In this document: in pieces, positions 52,405-60,663 of the stretch
Position numbering within the stretch: the stretch's first letter is position 1
Layout of the letters: every line of letters begins with the position of its first letter
Assembly (NCBI RefSeq): GCF_004912155.1
Contig: NZ_STGX01000009.1
Coordinates: 145,984-209,983, forward strand
Origin: Glycomyces paridis
Lineage (GTDB): Bacteria; Actinomycetota; Actinomycetes; Mycobacteriales; Micromonosporaceae
Length of the DNA: 64,000 nt
Direction: 5' to 3'
Position numbers and translations under genes: made by a program
The notes under the pieces: generated by a model
The model's database searches: none
What the model was told of the DNA's origin: nothing
What the model saw: the letters and a program-made list of their open reading frames with translations, nothing else

Positions 52405-54619
52405 TCACCGTGTAGTGCTTGGTCTCGCCGCCGCTGACGGTGTAGAGCCAGGTGTCGATGGTCTCGTCGTAGGCGCGGTCGTGCGGGTCGACCTCGAACT
52501 GGAGGTCGACCGCGTCGGCGGGGACGGCGAACTCGACGGTGAAGGTGCGCCAGGTGCCCTGCTCGCCCTCGGCGCCCGAGTCGCGCTGCTCGTCCTCGTG
52601 GTCGACGGTGCGGGGGATGAGCGTCTCGCCCGCGGCCACGACCCGCACCTGCTGGGCGGCGTCGAAGGGCCAGTCCTGTTCATACGCCGAGGAGTCGACC
52701 TGGATGGTGAACACGGCCGTCACGAGGGCCTGGTCCGGCTCGCACAGCCAGCCGCCCGCCTCGTCGAACACGGCCCTGGTCACGGTGAAGCCGGCGTCGA
52801 ACTCGGCGCCCTCGATGACCCAGTCGCCGCCCGGGGACTCCATCGACAGGTGCGACTCGAACGTGAACTCGCGCTCGCCGAACTCCCCGTGGTAGTACGC
52901 CCCGACCGGATCGGCGACCTCGCCCGTGGCGAGATCGAGGGTCTGGGTGCGGTCGGCGTCGGTCACGGCCACGGTCAGCGCCACGTCCTCGGCGACCACC
53001 GCCGCGTACACGGTGTCGGCCTCGGGGACGCCCGCGACCTCCCAGACCGCCTCGCCGAGGGACACCACCGTCGCGACCGCGTAGGCGCTCCCGTCGGGCA
53101 GTGCCGGGACGGCGCCCTCGGCGGGGAAGTGGACGAGCGCGAGCCGCTCCCCGGCGTCGAGGTCCGGGGCCTCGCCGAGCAGGCCCGCGACCGTGTCGAC
53201 CGCGTCGGGCTCCAGGACCGCCAGGCACGAGGGCGCCAGCGTGAAATGCGGGCCCGCCAGGACGCCCGGTGCATCCAGTGTGGACTGACCTTCGGGGCAG
53301 GCCTGCTCGGCCGTGCCCGTCACGGCGGTGACAAACGCCTCCTCGGCGGCGCCCCCGCCGCCGGGCAGCCACTCGCGCACCACGAGCAGCGCGGCGGCCA
53401 GGACGATCAAGGCCGACGCCGCGACCGCCACGGTCCACGGCCGGACCTTCCGCGCCGGCTCGGCCGGCGCCTCGCCGAGCGCGATCGTCGGCGGCGTCGA
53501 CTCCTCCACCGGTACAGGGGAGTACGCGACCGGCGCTTCCGCTGCGGCCTCCACCCAGTCCACCGCCGCGCCCTCCGCGACCGCCAACTCCGGCTGCTCG
53601 ACCACCACCGGCGCCACACCCAACGCATCATGGATCATGGTCGCCGCCAACGGCATCCGCGAAGCACCGCCCACCAGGAACACCGCGCCCACCGGATGCC
53701 CCGCCGCAGCCGCGGCGTCCCGCACCCGCACGACCTCCGCCACCACCCGCTCCAGCAGCGGACGCGCCACCGCGTCCAACTCCGGCCGCGTCAGATGCAG
53801 ACCCGCCTCGATCCCCGGCACGCTCACCGGCGCCACCGTGAACCGCGACAGCATCTCCTTCGTCTCCCGCACGTCCGCCCACAACTGCAACCGGCCCCGC
53901 AACTGCGAACCCGACCGCGGATCGTCCAGCGCCCCCCACGCCCCCGCATGGTCCCCCAGCGTCGCCGCCCGCAAGTGATCCACCACGGCCGCATCGAGAT
54001 CCACGCCCCCGAAATCCTCGACCCCGCCCTCCGCCACGATCGACGGCCCACCGCCCTCCGACGCCACCACCGCCACATCCACAGTGCCCGCACCGAAGTC
54101 CACCACCGCCAGCGCCCCGCCCGCCGCCACCGACCGCCCCAGCACCGACCGGTAGTAGTACGCCGCCGCCACCGGCTCCGTCACCAGCCGCACCGGCCCG
54201 AACCCCGCCAGCGCCGCCGCCCCCGCCAGGACCTTGCGCCGCGCCGAACTCCACGACGACGGGCACGTCAGCACCGTCTCCGGCAGCGTCCCCGTCGCCT
54301 GCGCGCACACCACCGCGATCCGCCGCAGCGCCGCCGCGAACATCGCCGCCACCGCCACCTCGCGATCCGCCAGCAGCACCGACCCCTGCCCCACCCGCCG
54401 CTTCGGATACGGCTCGAACCGCTCCGGCGACACCGCCGACAACCGCGCCGCGTCCCGCCCCACATGAAGCTCGCCCGCCTCGTCGCAGTACACCCCCACC
54501 GGCAGCACCGGCTGCCCGTCGAACAGCAGCGGCCGGGTCCGCCCGTCGGGCCACCGCAGCACCGCCACCGCGTGCGAGGTGCCCAGATCGACGCTCAGCA
54601 GGAAGGAGGAGGGGTTCAC
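52391..54619 (-). CDS. Membrane-spanning Hsp70-like protein with extracytoplasmic C-terminal domain
   Basis: A 742-residue protein. Residues 1 to about 345 form an Hsp70/actin-type ATPase: phosphate-1 'SVDLGTSHAVAV' (about 9-20), phosphate-2 'VVDFGAGTVDVAVV' (about 168-181) and adenosine motif 'VFLVGGASRMPLA' (about 305-317). The Hsp70 substrate-binding domain is absent. A Pro/Glu linker leads to one membrane span (about 393-413, TVAVAASALIVLAAALLVV) and an extracytoplasmic part of about 325 residues with two Cys pairs and beta-rich sequence ending in a compact 150-residue domain. Only the ATPase part is recognisable. GTG 54619 has TATCAT six bases upstream. It is divergent from the lipoprotein gene. 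Possibly transmits an ATP-driven change to the outer face. Confidence 0.82.
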   Translation of the reverse strand: MNPSSFLLSVDLGTSHAVAVLRWPDGRTRPLLFDGQPVLPVGVYCDEAGELHVGRDAARLSAVSPERFEPYPKRRVGQGSVLLADREVAVAAMFAAALRRIAVVCAQATGTLPETVLTCPSSWSSARRKVLAGAAALAGFGPVRLVTEPVAAAYYYRSVLGRSVAAGGALAVVDFGAGTVDVAVVASEGGGPSIVAEGGVEDFGGVDLDAAVVDHLRAATLGDHAGAWGALDDPRSGSQLRGRLQLWADVRETKEMLSRFTVAPVSVPGIEAGLHLTRPELDAVARPLLERVVAEVVRVRDAAAAAGHPVGAVFLVGGASRMPLAATMIHDALGVAPVVVEQPELAVAEGAAVDWVEAAAEAPVAYSPVPVEESTPPTIALGEAPAEPARKVRPWTVAVAASALIVLAAALLVVREWLPGGGGAAEEAFVTAVTGTAEQACPEGQSTLDAPGVLAGPHFTLAPSCLAVLEPDAVDTVAGLLGEAPDLDAGERLALVHFPAEGAVPALPDGSAYAVATVVSLGEAVWEVAGVPEADTVYAAVVAEDVALTVAVTDADRTQTLDLATGEVADPVGAYYHGEFGEREFTFESHLSMESPGGDWVIEGAEFDAGFTVTRAVFDEAGGWLCEPDQALVTAVFTIQVDSSAYEQDWPFDAAQQVRVVAAGETLIPRTVDHEDEQRDSGAEGEQGTWRTFTVEFAVPADAVDLQFEVDPHDRAYDETIDTWLYTVSGGETKHYTVTFGP

Positions 54620-54625
54620 GAAAGG

Positions 54626-54631
54626 ATGATA
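54626..54631 (-). promoter_or_regulatory. -10 hexamer TATCAT six bases before GTG 54619 (leaderless)
   Basis: Minus strand: TATCAT, CCTTTC, GTG. No ribosome site is visible. Confidence 0.58.
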
Positions 54632-54750
54632 TCGCCGCAAGGCCCGCCCCGGACCCCTTGCCGCAGCACCGAAACGGCAGGCCGAGCAACCCACCGCGCG
54701 CCCGCGGCGTCTGGAATGCGGGGGAAGCCGCACCGAGAGGGGAACCGCAC

Positions 54751-55983
54751 ATGCGACGCTGGACGACCGCACTGGGGACGACCGCCGCGCTGGCGGTGCT
54801 GGCCGCGGTCGGCGCCTGCACCGACGAGGGCTCGGGCGGATCGGCGGCCCAAGAGGCCGAGAAGGTCGACCTCGTGGACCTGCTCAATGAGAACGAGCGG
54901 CTGTTCGGCGAGCTGTGGGAGACCGAGTCGACGGTGATCCGGGTGTGCCTGGAGGACCAGGGCTTCACCGTCCACGACGAGGAGGCGCTGCACCGCGACT
55001 ACGCGACGGGCGTGGACCCGATGTACGGGCTGCAAGAGGACTCCTACGACTTCCAGTACTGGCTGCCGACGTCCGAGATGGCGCCCGAATGGGGCTTCGG
55101 CGTGTGGCTGTGGAACACCGGCGAGGATGAGTTCGAGGCCAGGGAGGAGTACAACGCGCTGCTGTACCCCGACCAGGTCTCGTACGAAGAGGTGCCGGCG
55201 CCGGACAACTCGGCGTTCGAGGCGCTCGGCGTCGATGAGCGGATCGACTGGTACGAGGCGTACATGGGCGAGGAGAAGATGGCGGCCCAGGACTTGGCCT
55301 GGCATCTGCGCAACCCCGACGCGACCGAGTCCGAGGTGTCCGCGCGCCAGGCGGAGGCGGCGCAGGAGGACGAGAGCGGGGACATCGAGTTCGAGGACGA
55401 GTTCACCGAGCCCAAGCCCGGCGGCTGCGAGCTGTCGATGATCGAATCCCTCTACGGCGAACCGGAACTCGTGGAGGAGGAGATGGAGCCGGGCGTCGAG
55501 GAGGGCATGTCGTTCTTCACGTGGGAGTACCGCCCCGAGGCCCCGATGCCGCCGCCGACCGACCTGGCCGGGATCGACGCCGCGGTCGCCGCGGAGACCG
55601 ACGCGTTCCTCACCTGCGTGGCCGACGCGGGCTTCGGCGAGTGGACGCTGGTGGAGGGCGGTGGTCTGCCGGTGACCCCGTACTTCGACCTCGTCTACAC
55701 CGGCGAGAGCATCTCGATCGACGGCGAGCCCTACGACCAGGAGTCGATGCCCGAGCCGCCCGAGGACCTGCCCGACGACTTCGAGGGCAAGAAGGCGTAC
55801 GAGATCGAGATGGCCGTGGCCTTCGCGGCCTGCGCCGACGAGGCGGGGTACCGCGAGGCGGTCATGGCGGCGCACGACGAGGCCGATCTGGAGGCGTACC
55901 GGTCGATCGAGACCGACCTGTTCGCCTACCAGGAGTCGCTGCGGGAGGCGCTGACGACCGCGCAGGAGCTCATCGAGGCGTGA
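54751..55983 (+). CDS. Acidic lipoprotein of unknown function, paralogue of the gene at 60656
   Basis: A 410-residue lipoprotein. Signal sequence with lipobox 'AAVGAC' (Cys near residue 23), then a very acidic helical protein. The motif 'VIRVCLEDQGFTVHDE' (about 65-80) recurs as VSRLCLEDLGFTVH in the lipoprotein at 60656, together with a later Gly-Gly-Cys (PGGCELSMIES). A second half (about 270-410) has 'FLTCVADAGFGEW' and 'AFAACADEAGYREAV', each with a Cys, resembling an internal repeat of the same C-x-x-x-x-G-F pattern. No known family. ATG 54751 follows GAGAGGGGAA. It lies between the Hsp70-like and Hsp90-like genes. Confidence 0.75.
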   Translation: MRRWTTALGTTAALAVLAAVGACTDEGSGGSAAQEAEKVDLVDLLNENERLFGELWETESTVIRVCLEDQGFTVHDEEALHRDYATGVDPMYGLQEDSYDFQYWLPTSEMAPEWGFGVWLWNTGEDEFEAREEYNALLYPDQVSYEEVPAPDNSAFEALGVDERIDWYEAYMGEEKMAAQDLAWHLRNPDATESEVSARQAEAAQEDESGDIEFEDEFTEPKPGGCELSMIESLYGEPELVEEEMEPGVEEGMSFFTWEYRPEAPMPPPTDLAGIDAAVAAETDAFLTCVADAGFGEWTLVEGGGLPVTPYFDLVYTGESISIDGEPYDQESMPEPPEDLPDDFEGKKAYEIEMAVAFAACADEAGYREAVMAAHDEADLEAYRSIETDLFAYQESLREALTTAQELIEA

Positions 55984-56026
55984 GCGGGCCCCGCTCGCCC
56001 GTCCCCCGCGGGTGGGTGGGGCCGAA

Positions 56027-56032
56027 TACCAT
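56027..56032 (+). promoter_or_regulatory. -10-like TACCAT eight bases before the Hsp90-like start
   Basis: TACCAT is followed by eight bases and ATG 56041, giving a leader of at most two bases. A GTG two bases after the hexamer is in the same frame, but no ribosome site supports it. Confidence 0.45.
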
Positions 56033-56040
56033 CGGTGTCC

Positions 56041-57807
56041 ATGCGGCACTCCTTCCAGGTGAACCTCGGTGGCATGGTCGACCTCCTCAGCCACCACCTC
56101 TACAGCAGCCCGCGCGTGTACCTGCGGGAGCTGCTCCAGAACGCCGTGGACGCGATCGCCGCCCGCCGTGCCGATGAGCCGGACGCCAAGGGCGCCATCG
56201 CCATCGACGTGGACGATGACGGCCTGCTGCACTGCCGCGACAACGGGGTGGGCCTCACCGAGGCGCAGGTGCACGAGTTCCTGGCGACGATCGGGCAGTC
56301 CTCCAAGCGCGACGTGCTCGGCTTCTCGCGCCACGACCTCATCGGGCAGTTCGGGATCGGCCTGCTCTCGTGCTTCATGGTCGCCGACGAGATCGAGGTG
56401 CACACCCGCAGCGCCGCGACCGGCGAGGCCGTCACCTGGCGCGGCTACGCCGACGGCCAGTACACGCTCACCCCCGGGCCCGACCGGGACGAGCCGGGCA
56501 CCACCGTCACGCTGCGCCCGCGCCCCGGGTCCAACCACTGGCTCGACCCGCGGACGGTCGAGGAGCTCGCCCGCGAGTTCGGTGAGTTCCTGCCGCACGC
56601 GATCACGTTCGCGGGGAAGCGGATCGACACCGGCGGGCTCCCCTGGGAGGCCGAGCACCCCGGCGAGGCCGACCGCCGCCGGGCCCTGGTCGACTACGGT
56701 GCGCGCATCCTCAAGGAGGACCCGCTCGACGTGCTCGAACTGTCCGCGCCCGAGGCCGGGCTCACCGGCGTCGCGTTCGTGCGCGCCCACCCGGCCAACC
56801 CCGCCGAGGCGGCCCGGCACCGCGTCTACCTCAAGCGGATGCTCATCGGCGACGCCGTGGAGGGCCTGCTGCCTGAGTGGGGGTTCTTCGTGCGGTGCGT
56901 GGTGAACGCGACCGAGCTGCGCCCCACCGCGAGCCGCGAGAAGTTCTTCGACGACGACCTGCTGGCCGCGACCCGCGAGGCCCTCGGCGCGCAGATCCGC
57001 CAGTGGCTCATGACGCTCGCGGCCGTCGACCCGGCGCGGCTCGCCGCGCTGCTGCGCGTGCACCGCTCCGGGGTGATGGCCCTGGCCCTTCACGACGACG
57101 ACGCGCTGCGGCTGGTCGACCGGCACATCACCTTCGAGACCAACATGGGCCGCATGACCCTCGACGAGTTCCGCCGCCGCCACCAGGTAGTCCGATACAC
57201 GTCCTCTGTAGACGAGTACCGCCAGCTCGCGAAGGTGACCGCGGCGCAGGGGATCGGGCTCGTCAACGGCGGGTACGTGCACGCGGTCGAGATCATCTCC
57301 CGCCTGCCGCGCATGGACCCCGACGTCGGCGTCGAGCGGCTCGACATGAACGACCTCGTCACCCGCTTCGAAGAAGTCGATGCCGACGTCGCGGCCGCCG
57401 CCCGCGGCTTCCTCGACATGGCCCGCGCCGCACTGGAACCGCACGGGTGCGAGCCGGTGCTGCGCGGCTTCGAACCGGCCGGGCTCTCGGTGCTGTACCT
57501 GGAGAGCGAGGACCACCGCGTCGCGCTCGACCTGACGGCAACCGCCGAGCGCTCCGAGGGCGCCTGGGCCGCCATGCTCTCGATGTTCGAGCAGCCGCAG
57601 GAACCCTCACGGCCGCAACTGGTCTTCAACCACCGCAACCCGCTCGTCAAGCGCATGGCGACGCTCGACGACCCGTCCCTGGTCGTGCTCGCCGTCGAGG
57701 CGCTCTACGCGCACTCGCTCCTCGTCGGCGGCCACCCGCTCTCCTCCGAGGCCACCGCGACGCTCAACCGCTCGTTCCTCGGGCTGCTGGAGCGGTCGAT
57801 CACATGA
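56041..57807 (+). CDS. Hsp90-family (HtpG-like) ATPase
   Basis: A 588-residue GHKL ATPase of the Hsp90 type, probably cytoplasmic. The ATP lid motifs are present: 'YLRELLQNAVDAI' (the ELxxNAxDA helix, about 29-41), 'CRDNGVGLT' (about 66-74), and 'GQFGIGLLSCFMVADEI' (about 102-118). The middle domain has 'TASREKFFDDD' matching the client/ATP-contact loop. It is shorter than HtpG (about 620-640) and has a diverged C-terminal region, so dimerisation may differ. ATG 56041 gives 'MRHSFQVNLGGMVDLLSHHL', close to HtpG N-termini. It overlaps the TPR gene by four bases (ATGA), implying a partnership. Confidence 0.9.
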   Translation: MRHSFQVNLGGMVDLLSHHLYSSPRVYLRELLQNAVDAIAARRADEPDAKGAIAIDVDDDGLLHCRDNGVGLTEAQVHEFLATIGQSSKRDVLGFSRHDLIGQFGIGLLSCFMVADEIEVHTRSAATGEAVTWRGYADGQYTLTPGPDRDEPGTTVTLRPRPGSNHWLDPRTVEELAREFGEFLPHAITFAGKRIDTGGLPWEAEHPGEADRRRALVDYGARILKEDPLDVLELSAPEAGLTGVAFVRAHPANPAEAARHRVYLKRMLIGDAVEGLLPEWGFFVRCVVNATELRPTASREKFFDDDLLAATREALGAQIRQWLMTLAAVDPARLAALLRVHRSGVMALALHDDDALRLVDRHITFETNMGRMTLDEFRRRHQVVRYTSSVDEYRQLAKVTAAQGIGLVNGGYVHAVEIISRLPRMDPDVGVERLDMNDLVTRFEEVDADVAAAARGFLDMARAALEPHGCEPVLRGFEPAGLSVLYLESEDHRVALDLTATAERSEGAWAAMLSMFEQPQEPSRPQLVFNHRNPLVKRMATLDDPSLVVLAVEALYAHSLLVGGHPLSSEATATLNRSFLGLLERSIT

Positions 57808-60029
57808 GCCGCGACCCCGCCGAGCTCGACGCGCAGATCAAGGCCGCCAAGGGACTGCCCGACAGCCTCGCGAAGGTCGAGCGGCTGCGCGAGCTCACCA
57901 GGCGGGCCGAGGCCGAGGGGCTCACCGACGCGTCCATCGAGGCGAACCTCTCGCTCGTGGAGGCGCTCAAGGGATCCCCCGAACCCGGCCACCGCGACAC
58001 CAACCAGCGCTACATCGCCCAGTTCGCCCGCTGCGTGTCCCTCCACAAGGCGCACCGCGAGCGCTTCGACGACGCCCAGTACACGCGACTGTGGAAGTCC
58101 TTCTTCTGGGTCGCGCTCAAATTCCTCGAAGACGACCCCACGCTGGTGCCGGCCGCCCAGGCCCGCGCGCTCCTCACCGACATGGCCGACCACTGCCCTC
58201 CCCAGTGGACGCATGAGCTGCACCGCCTGACGATGAAGCTGGAGATGCGCGCGGGCGACCTCGAAGCGGCCGAACGGTGCGAGCGGCTGCTGCGCTCGGC
58301 CGCGTCCTACGACATCGACCGCAGCCACGAGGCGGTGAGCCTCGGTCTCATGTGGGCGACGGTGGGCCGCCACGAGGACGCCGTCCGCGTCCTGCGCACC
58401 TACGCGCTCGGCGAGGGCATCGACGACTTCTCCCTCGACTGGGCCCACCCGAGCGAGGCCCACGGCCAGCTCGCCATGAGCTACCTCGCCCTCGGCCGCA
58501 CCGCGGAGGCCCGCGCCGCCCACGAGGCCGGCACCGACCGCGACACCATCAGGCTCGGCTTCCTGCCCGTGCACCTCATGTACTGCGCCGCGACCGGCGC
58601 GATCGAACGCGGCCTCGCGCTCATGCACGGCCACATCCACTACCTGTGCTCCAACTACGTCGGCCTGGAGGCCACCCGGCTCAAGGCAGCCGCCGCCGTC
58701 CTCATCCGCCGCGCCATCGAGCAGGGCCGCGGCGCCGAGTCCTGGGAGCTGCCCGAGGACGCGAGCGCGCACGGGCCGCTTGAGAAGTGCGGCGGCGGCG
58801 AGGAGTGGATCTACGACCACTTCTTCCACCGGCTGCTCGACCGCGCGCAGACCTACGCCGTGGAGATGGACGAGTCCCACGACACCCGGTGCCACATCGA
58901 CCTCGTCCACGCGATCCTCCACGCGCCGCCCTCGACGCCCGTCGAGGCGCCCCGCGACCGCTGGCACCGCGACCCGCCCGCGCCGCCCGTCATCGACGGC
59001 GACCCCGCCGCGGCCCTCGCCGCCGCGACCGCATTGGAGGACCCCGCAGACCGCGGGCACGCGCTCTGGCGCCACCTCAACGCCGCCGAAGCCGCGGGCT
59101 TCACCGCGACCGCCTTCGACGCGCGGCTCGCCCTCGCGACGACGCTGACCGCCCGGACCTGGTCGGCCTCCGTCGCCACCCAGCTCGCCGCCGTCGCCGA
59201 AGGCCTCGCCGCGCAGGCCCCGCGACTCGACCGCGACCGGCGCGAGGCCTGCGGGCCCGTCCTCGACCGGGCGAACGCCCGCCTGGTCGACGAACTCGGC
59301 GCGTTCGTCCCGGTCGCCCGCGTCCGCGCCCTCCTGGAGGCGAGCGCGCGCCTGCCCGGCGCCGACCCGCTCCAGGCGTACGCGCTCCGCATCCGGTTGG
59401 AGGCCAACGCGAACCGCGCCGAGACCGTGACCGAGCTGTGGACGAGGGCCGCCCGCGCGCCCTGGGCCACCGAGGCCGTGCCCGTCGCCGCCGGGCGCGC
59501 CTTCGCCGAACTCGGCCGCCACGAGGCCGCGATCGAACTCCTCGCCCCGAGGATCGGGACCGGCGGCGTCCGCGCCGACGACCTCCTGGCCTCCTACCTG
59601 CGGACCGGGCGGCGGGACGAGGCCGACCGCGCGCACGAGTCCACATGGGATGCGGGAGGCATGGACGACACCAGGCTCCTCGGGCACCTGCTGCACTGCC
59701 TCGGCGCCGGCGCGACAGAACGGGCCCGGACCCTCCTGCACGCCAACCTGGTCCGGTACGAGCTCCCGCCGGGCGACCCGCGGTCCGCGCGCAACCACGC
59801 CGCGTCGGTGCGGCTCGCCACGGTGCTCACCGAAGCCGGTGCGGGCGAGGAGACCTGGCTGTGGCACGACGCCGAACCCGGCGGCGAGGGCCCCTACGAG
59901 TGGACCTACCGCACCTACGCCGAGGAGGTCGGGGCCGACGCGGCGAAGCGCGTCGTGCGCCTCGACCTGTGCTACGGCACCGACCGGCTCAGGGACGAGT
60001 ACAAGGCCGTGGTCGACGGCGAGTGGTAG
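57804..60029 (+). CDS. Large TPR-like helical-repeat protein coupled to the Hsp90-like ATPase
   Basis: A 741-residue all-helical protein without signal peptide or membrane segment. Repeating amphipathic pairs such as 'GDLEAAERCERLLRSA', 'VGRHEDAVRVLRTYAL', 'LGRTAEARAAHEAG' and 'LGRHEAAIELLAPRI' have TPR-like A-x-x-x spacing, arranged as two blocks (about 1-360 and 390-741) joined by a Pro-rich linker (PPAPPVIDGDP). Both blocks end in a related tryptophan-rich tail (WIYDHFF, YEWTYRTYAEEV), so the protein is probably an internal duplication. In eukaryotes TPR proteins dock on Hsp90; the four-base overlap with the Hsp90 gene suggests a similar cochaperone role here. I recognise no named family. 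Confidence 0.75.
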   Translation: MSRDPAELDAQIKAAKGLPDSLAKVERLRELTRRAEAEGLTDASIEANLSLVEALKGSPEPGHRDTNQRYIAQFARCVSLHKAHRERFDDAQYTRLWKSFFWVALKFLEDDPTLVPAAQARALLTDMADHCPPQWTHELHRLTMKLEMRAGDLEAAERCERLLRSAASYDIDRSHEAVSLGLMWATVGRHEDAVRVLRTYALGEGIDDFSLDWAHPSEAHGQLAMSYLALGRTAEARAAHEAGTDRDTIRLGFLPVHLMYCAATGAIERGLALMHGHIHYLCSNYVGLEATRLKAAAAVLIRRAIEQGRGAESWELPEDASAHGPLEKCGGGEEWIYDHFFHRLLDRAQTYAVEMDESHDTRCHIDLVHAILHAPPSTPVEAPRDRWHRDPPAPPVIDGDPAAALAAATALEDPADRGHALWRHLNAAEAAGFTATAFDARLALATTLTARTWSASVATQLAAVAEGLAAQAPRLDRDRREACGPVLDRANARLVDELGAFVPVARVRALLEASARLPGADPLQAYALRIRLEANANRAETVTELWTRAARAPWATEAVPVAAGRAFAELGRHEAAIELLAPRIGTGGVRADDLLASYLRTGRRDEADRAHESTWDAGGMDDTRLLGHLLHCLGAGATERARTLLHANLVRYELPPGDPRSARNHAASVRLATVLTEAGAGEETWLWHDAEPGGEGPYEWTYRTYAEEVGADAAKRVVRLDLCYGTDRLRDEYKAVVDGEW

Positions 60030-60134
60030 CGGGCGCCCGAAGGGCTCCGACGACCCCGTGCGGGTGAGGCCCGAGCGACTGGCGTGCAACCAGTTCCAAA
60101 GAATGGGACTATGTGCCAGATCGTGATTCGGTCC

Positions 60135-60163
60135 TTGTGGACAAGTGCCGACATCGCTACCGT
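60135..60163 (+). promoter_or_regulatory. Candidate sigma-70-type promoter
   Basis: TTGTGG (60135-60140), a 17-base spacer and TACCGT (60158-60163) give a good housekeeping promoter about 75 bases upstream of the small secreted protein gene. Confidence 0.5.
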
Positions 60164-60243
60164 CGGGTGTCACATGGTGCGCGGCCGCAGGCGCCAACCG
60201 ACACGGCCGCGCACCGGAAACCGCATGTCAGAAAGGAGTTTCG

Positions 60244-60663
60244 ATGACACGTGGTATTCGGACCACCCTAACCCGGACCCTCCGCGCCCTCGCCGCGGCC
60301 GCCGCCGTCGGCGCGCTCGTCCTCGGCTTCAACATCGCGATCCCCTCGGCCGCGCAGGCGGAGGACATCTGGTACACGATGGACTGCCACGACTACTGGG
60401 AGGGCAGGAGCACCAGGGCGGGCGACGACTACGGCTACACCGAGCGCCGCGTCGCCAACAACAGCACCTGCACCTCGCACTGGGCCTGGCTCAACGTCTA
60501 CTACTCCGGCTCCTCCGGCGCCGGATCGACCGGGAAGTGGCAGTCGGACGGCCAGGCGAGGTACGAGGTCCCCGAACAGCTGCGCCTCTACCGCGTCGGC
60601 ACCTACAAGTCATGGCATTCGGGCTGCGGTTCGAGCTGCCACGTCGAGTGGACCTATGCCTGA
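60244..60663 (+). CDS. Small secreted Cys/Trp-rich protein
   Basis: A 139-residue secreted protein: signal peptide about 1-39 (hydrophobic AAAAAVGALVLGFNIA, cleavage after AQA) and a compact mature domain of about 100 residues with four Cys (MDCHDYWEG, STCTSHWAW, SGCGSSCHVEW) and many aromatic residues. It looks like a small beta-rich disulfide-bonded protein, perhaps inhibitor- or lectin-like, but I cannot name it. ATG 60244 has AAAGGAG six bases upstream. Its stop overlaps the next start by eight bases, so it is co-translated with the lipoprotein. Confidence 0.75.
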   Translation: MTRGIRTTLTRTLRALAAAAAVGALVLGFNIAIPSAAQAEDIWYTMDCHDYWEGRSTRAGDDYGYTERRVANNSTCTSHWAWLNVYYSGSSGAGSTGKWQSDGQARYEVPEQLRLYRVGTYKSWHSGCGSSCHVEWTYA

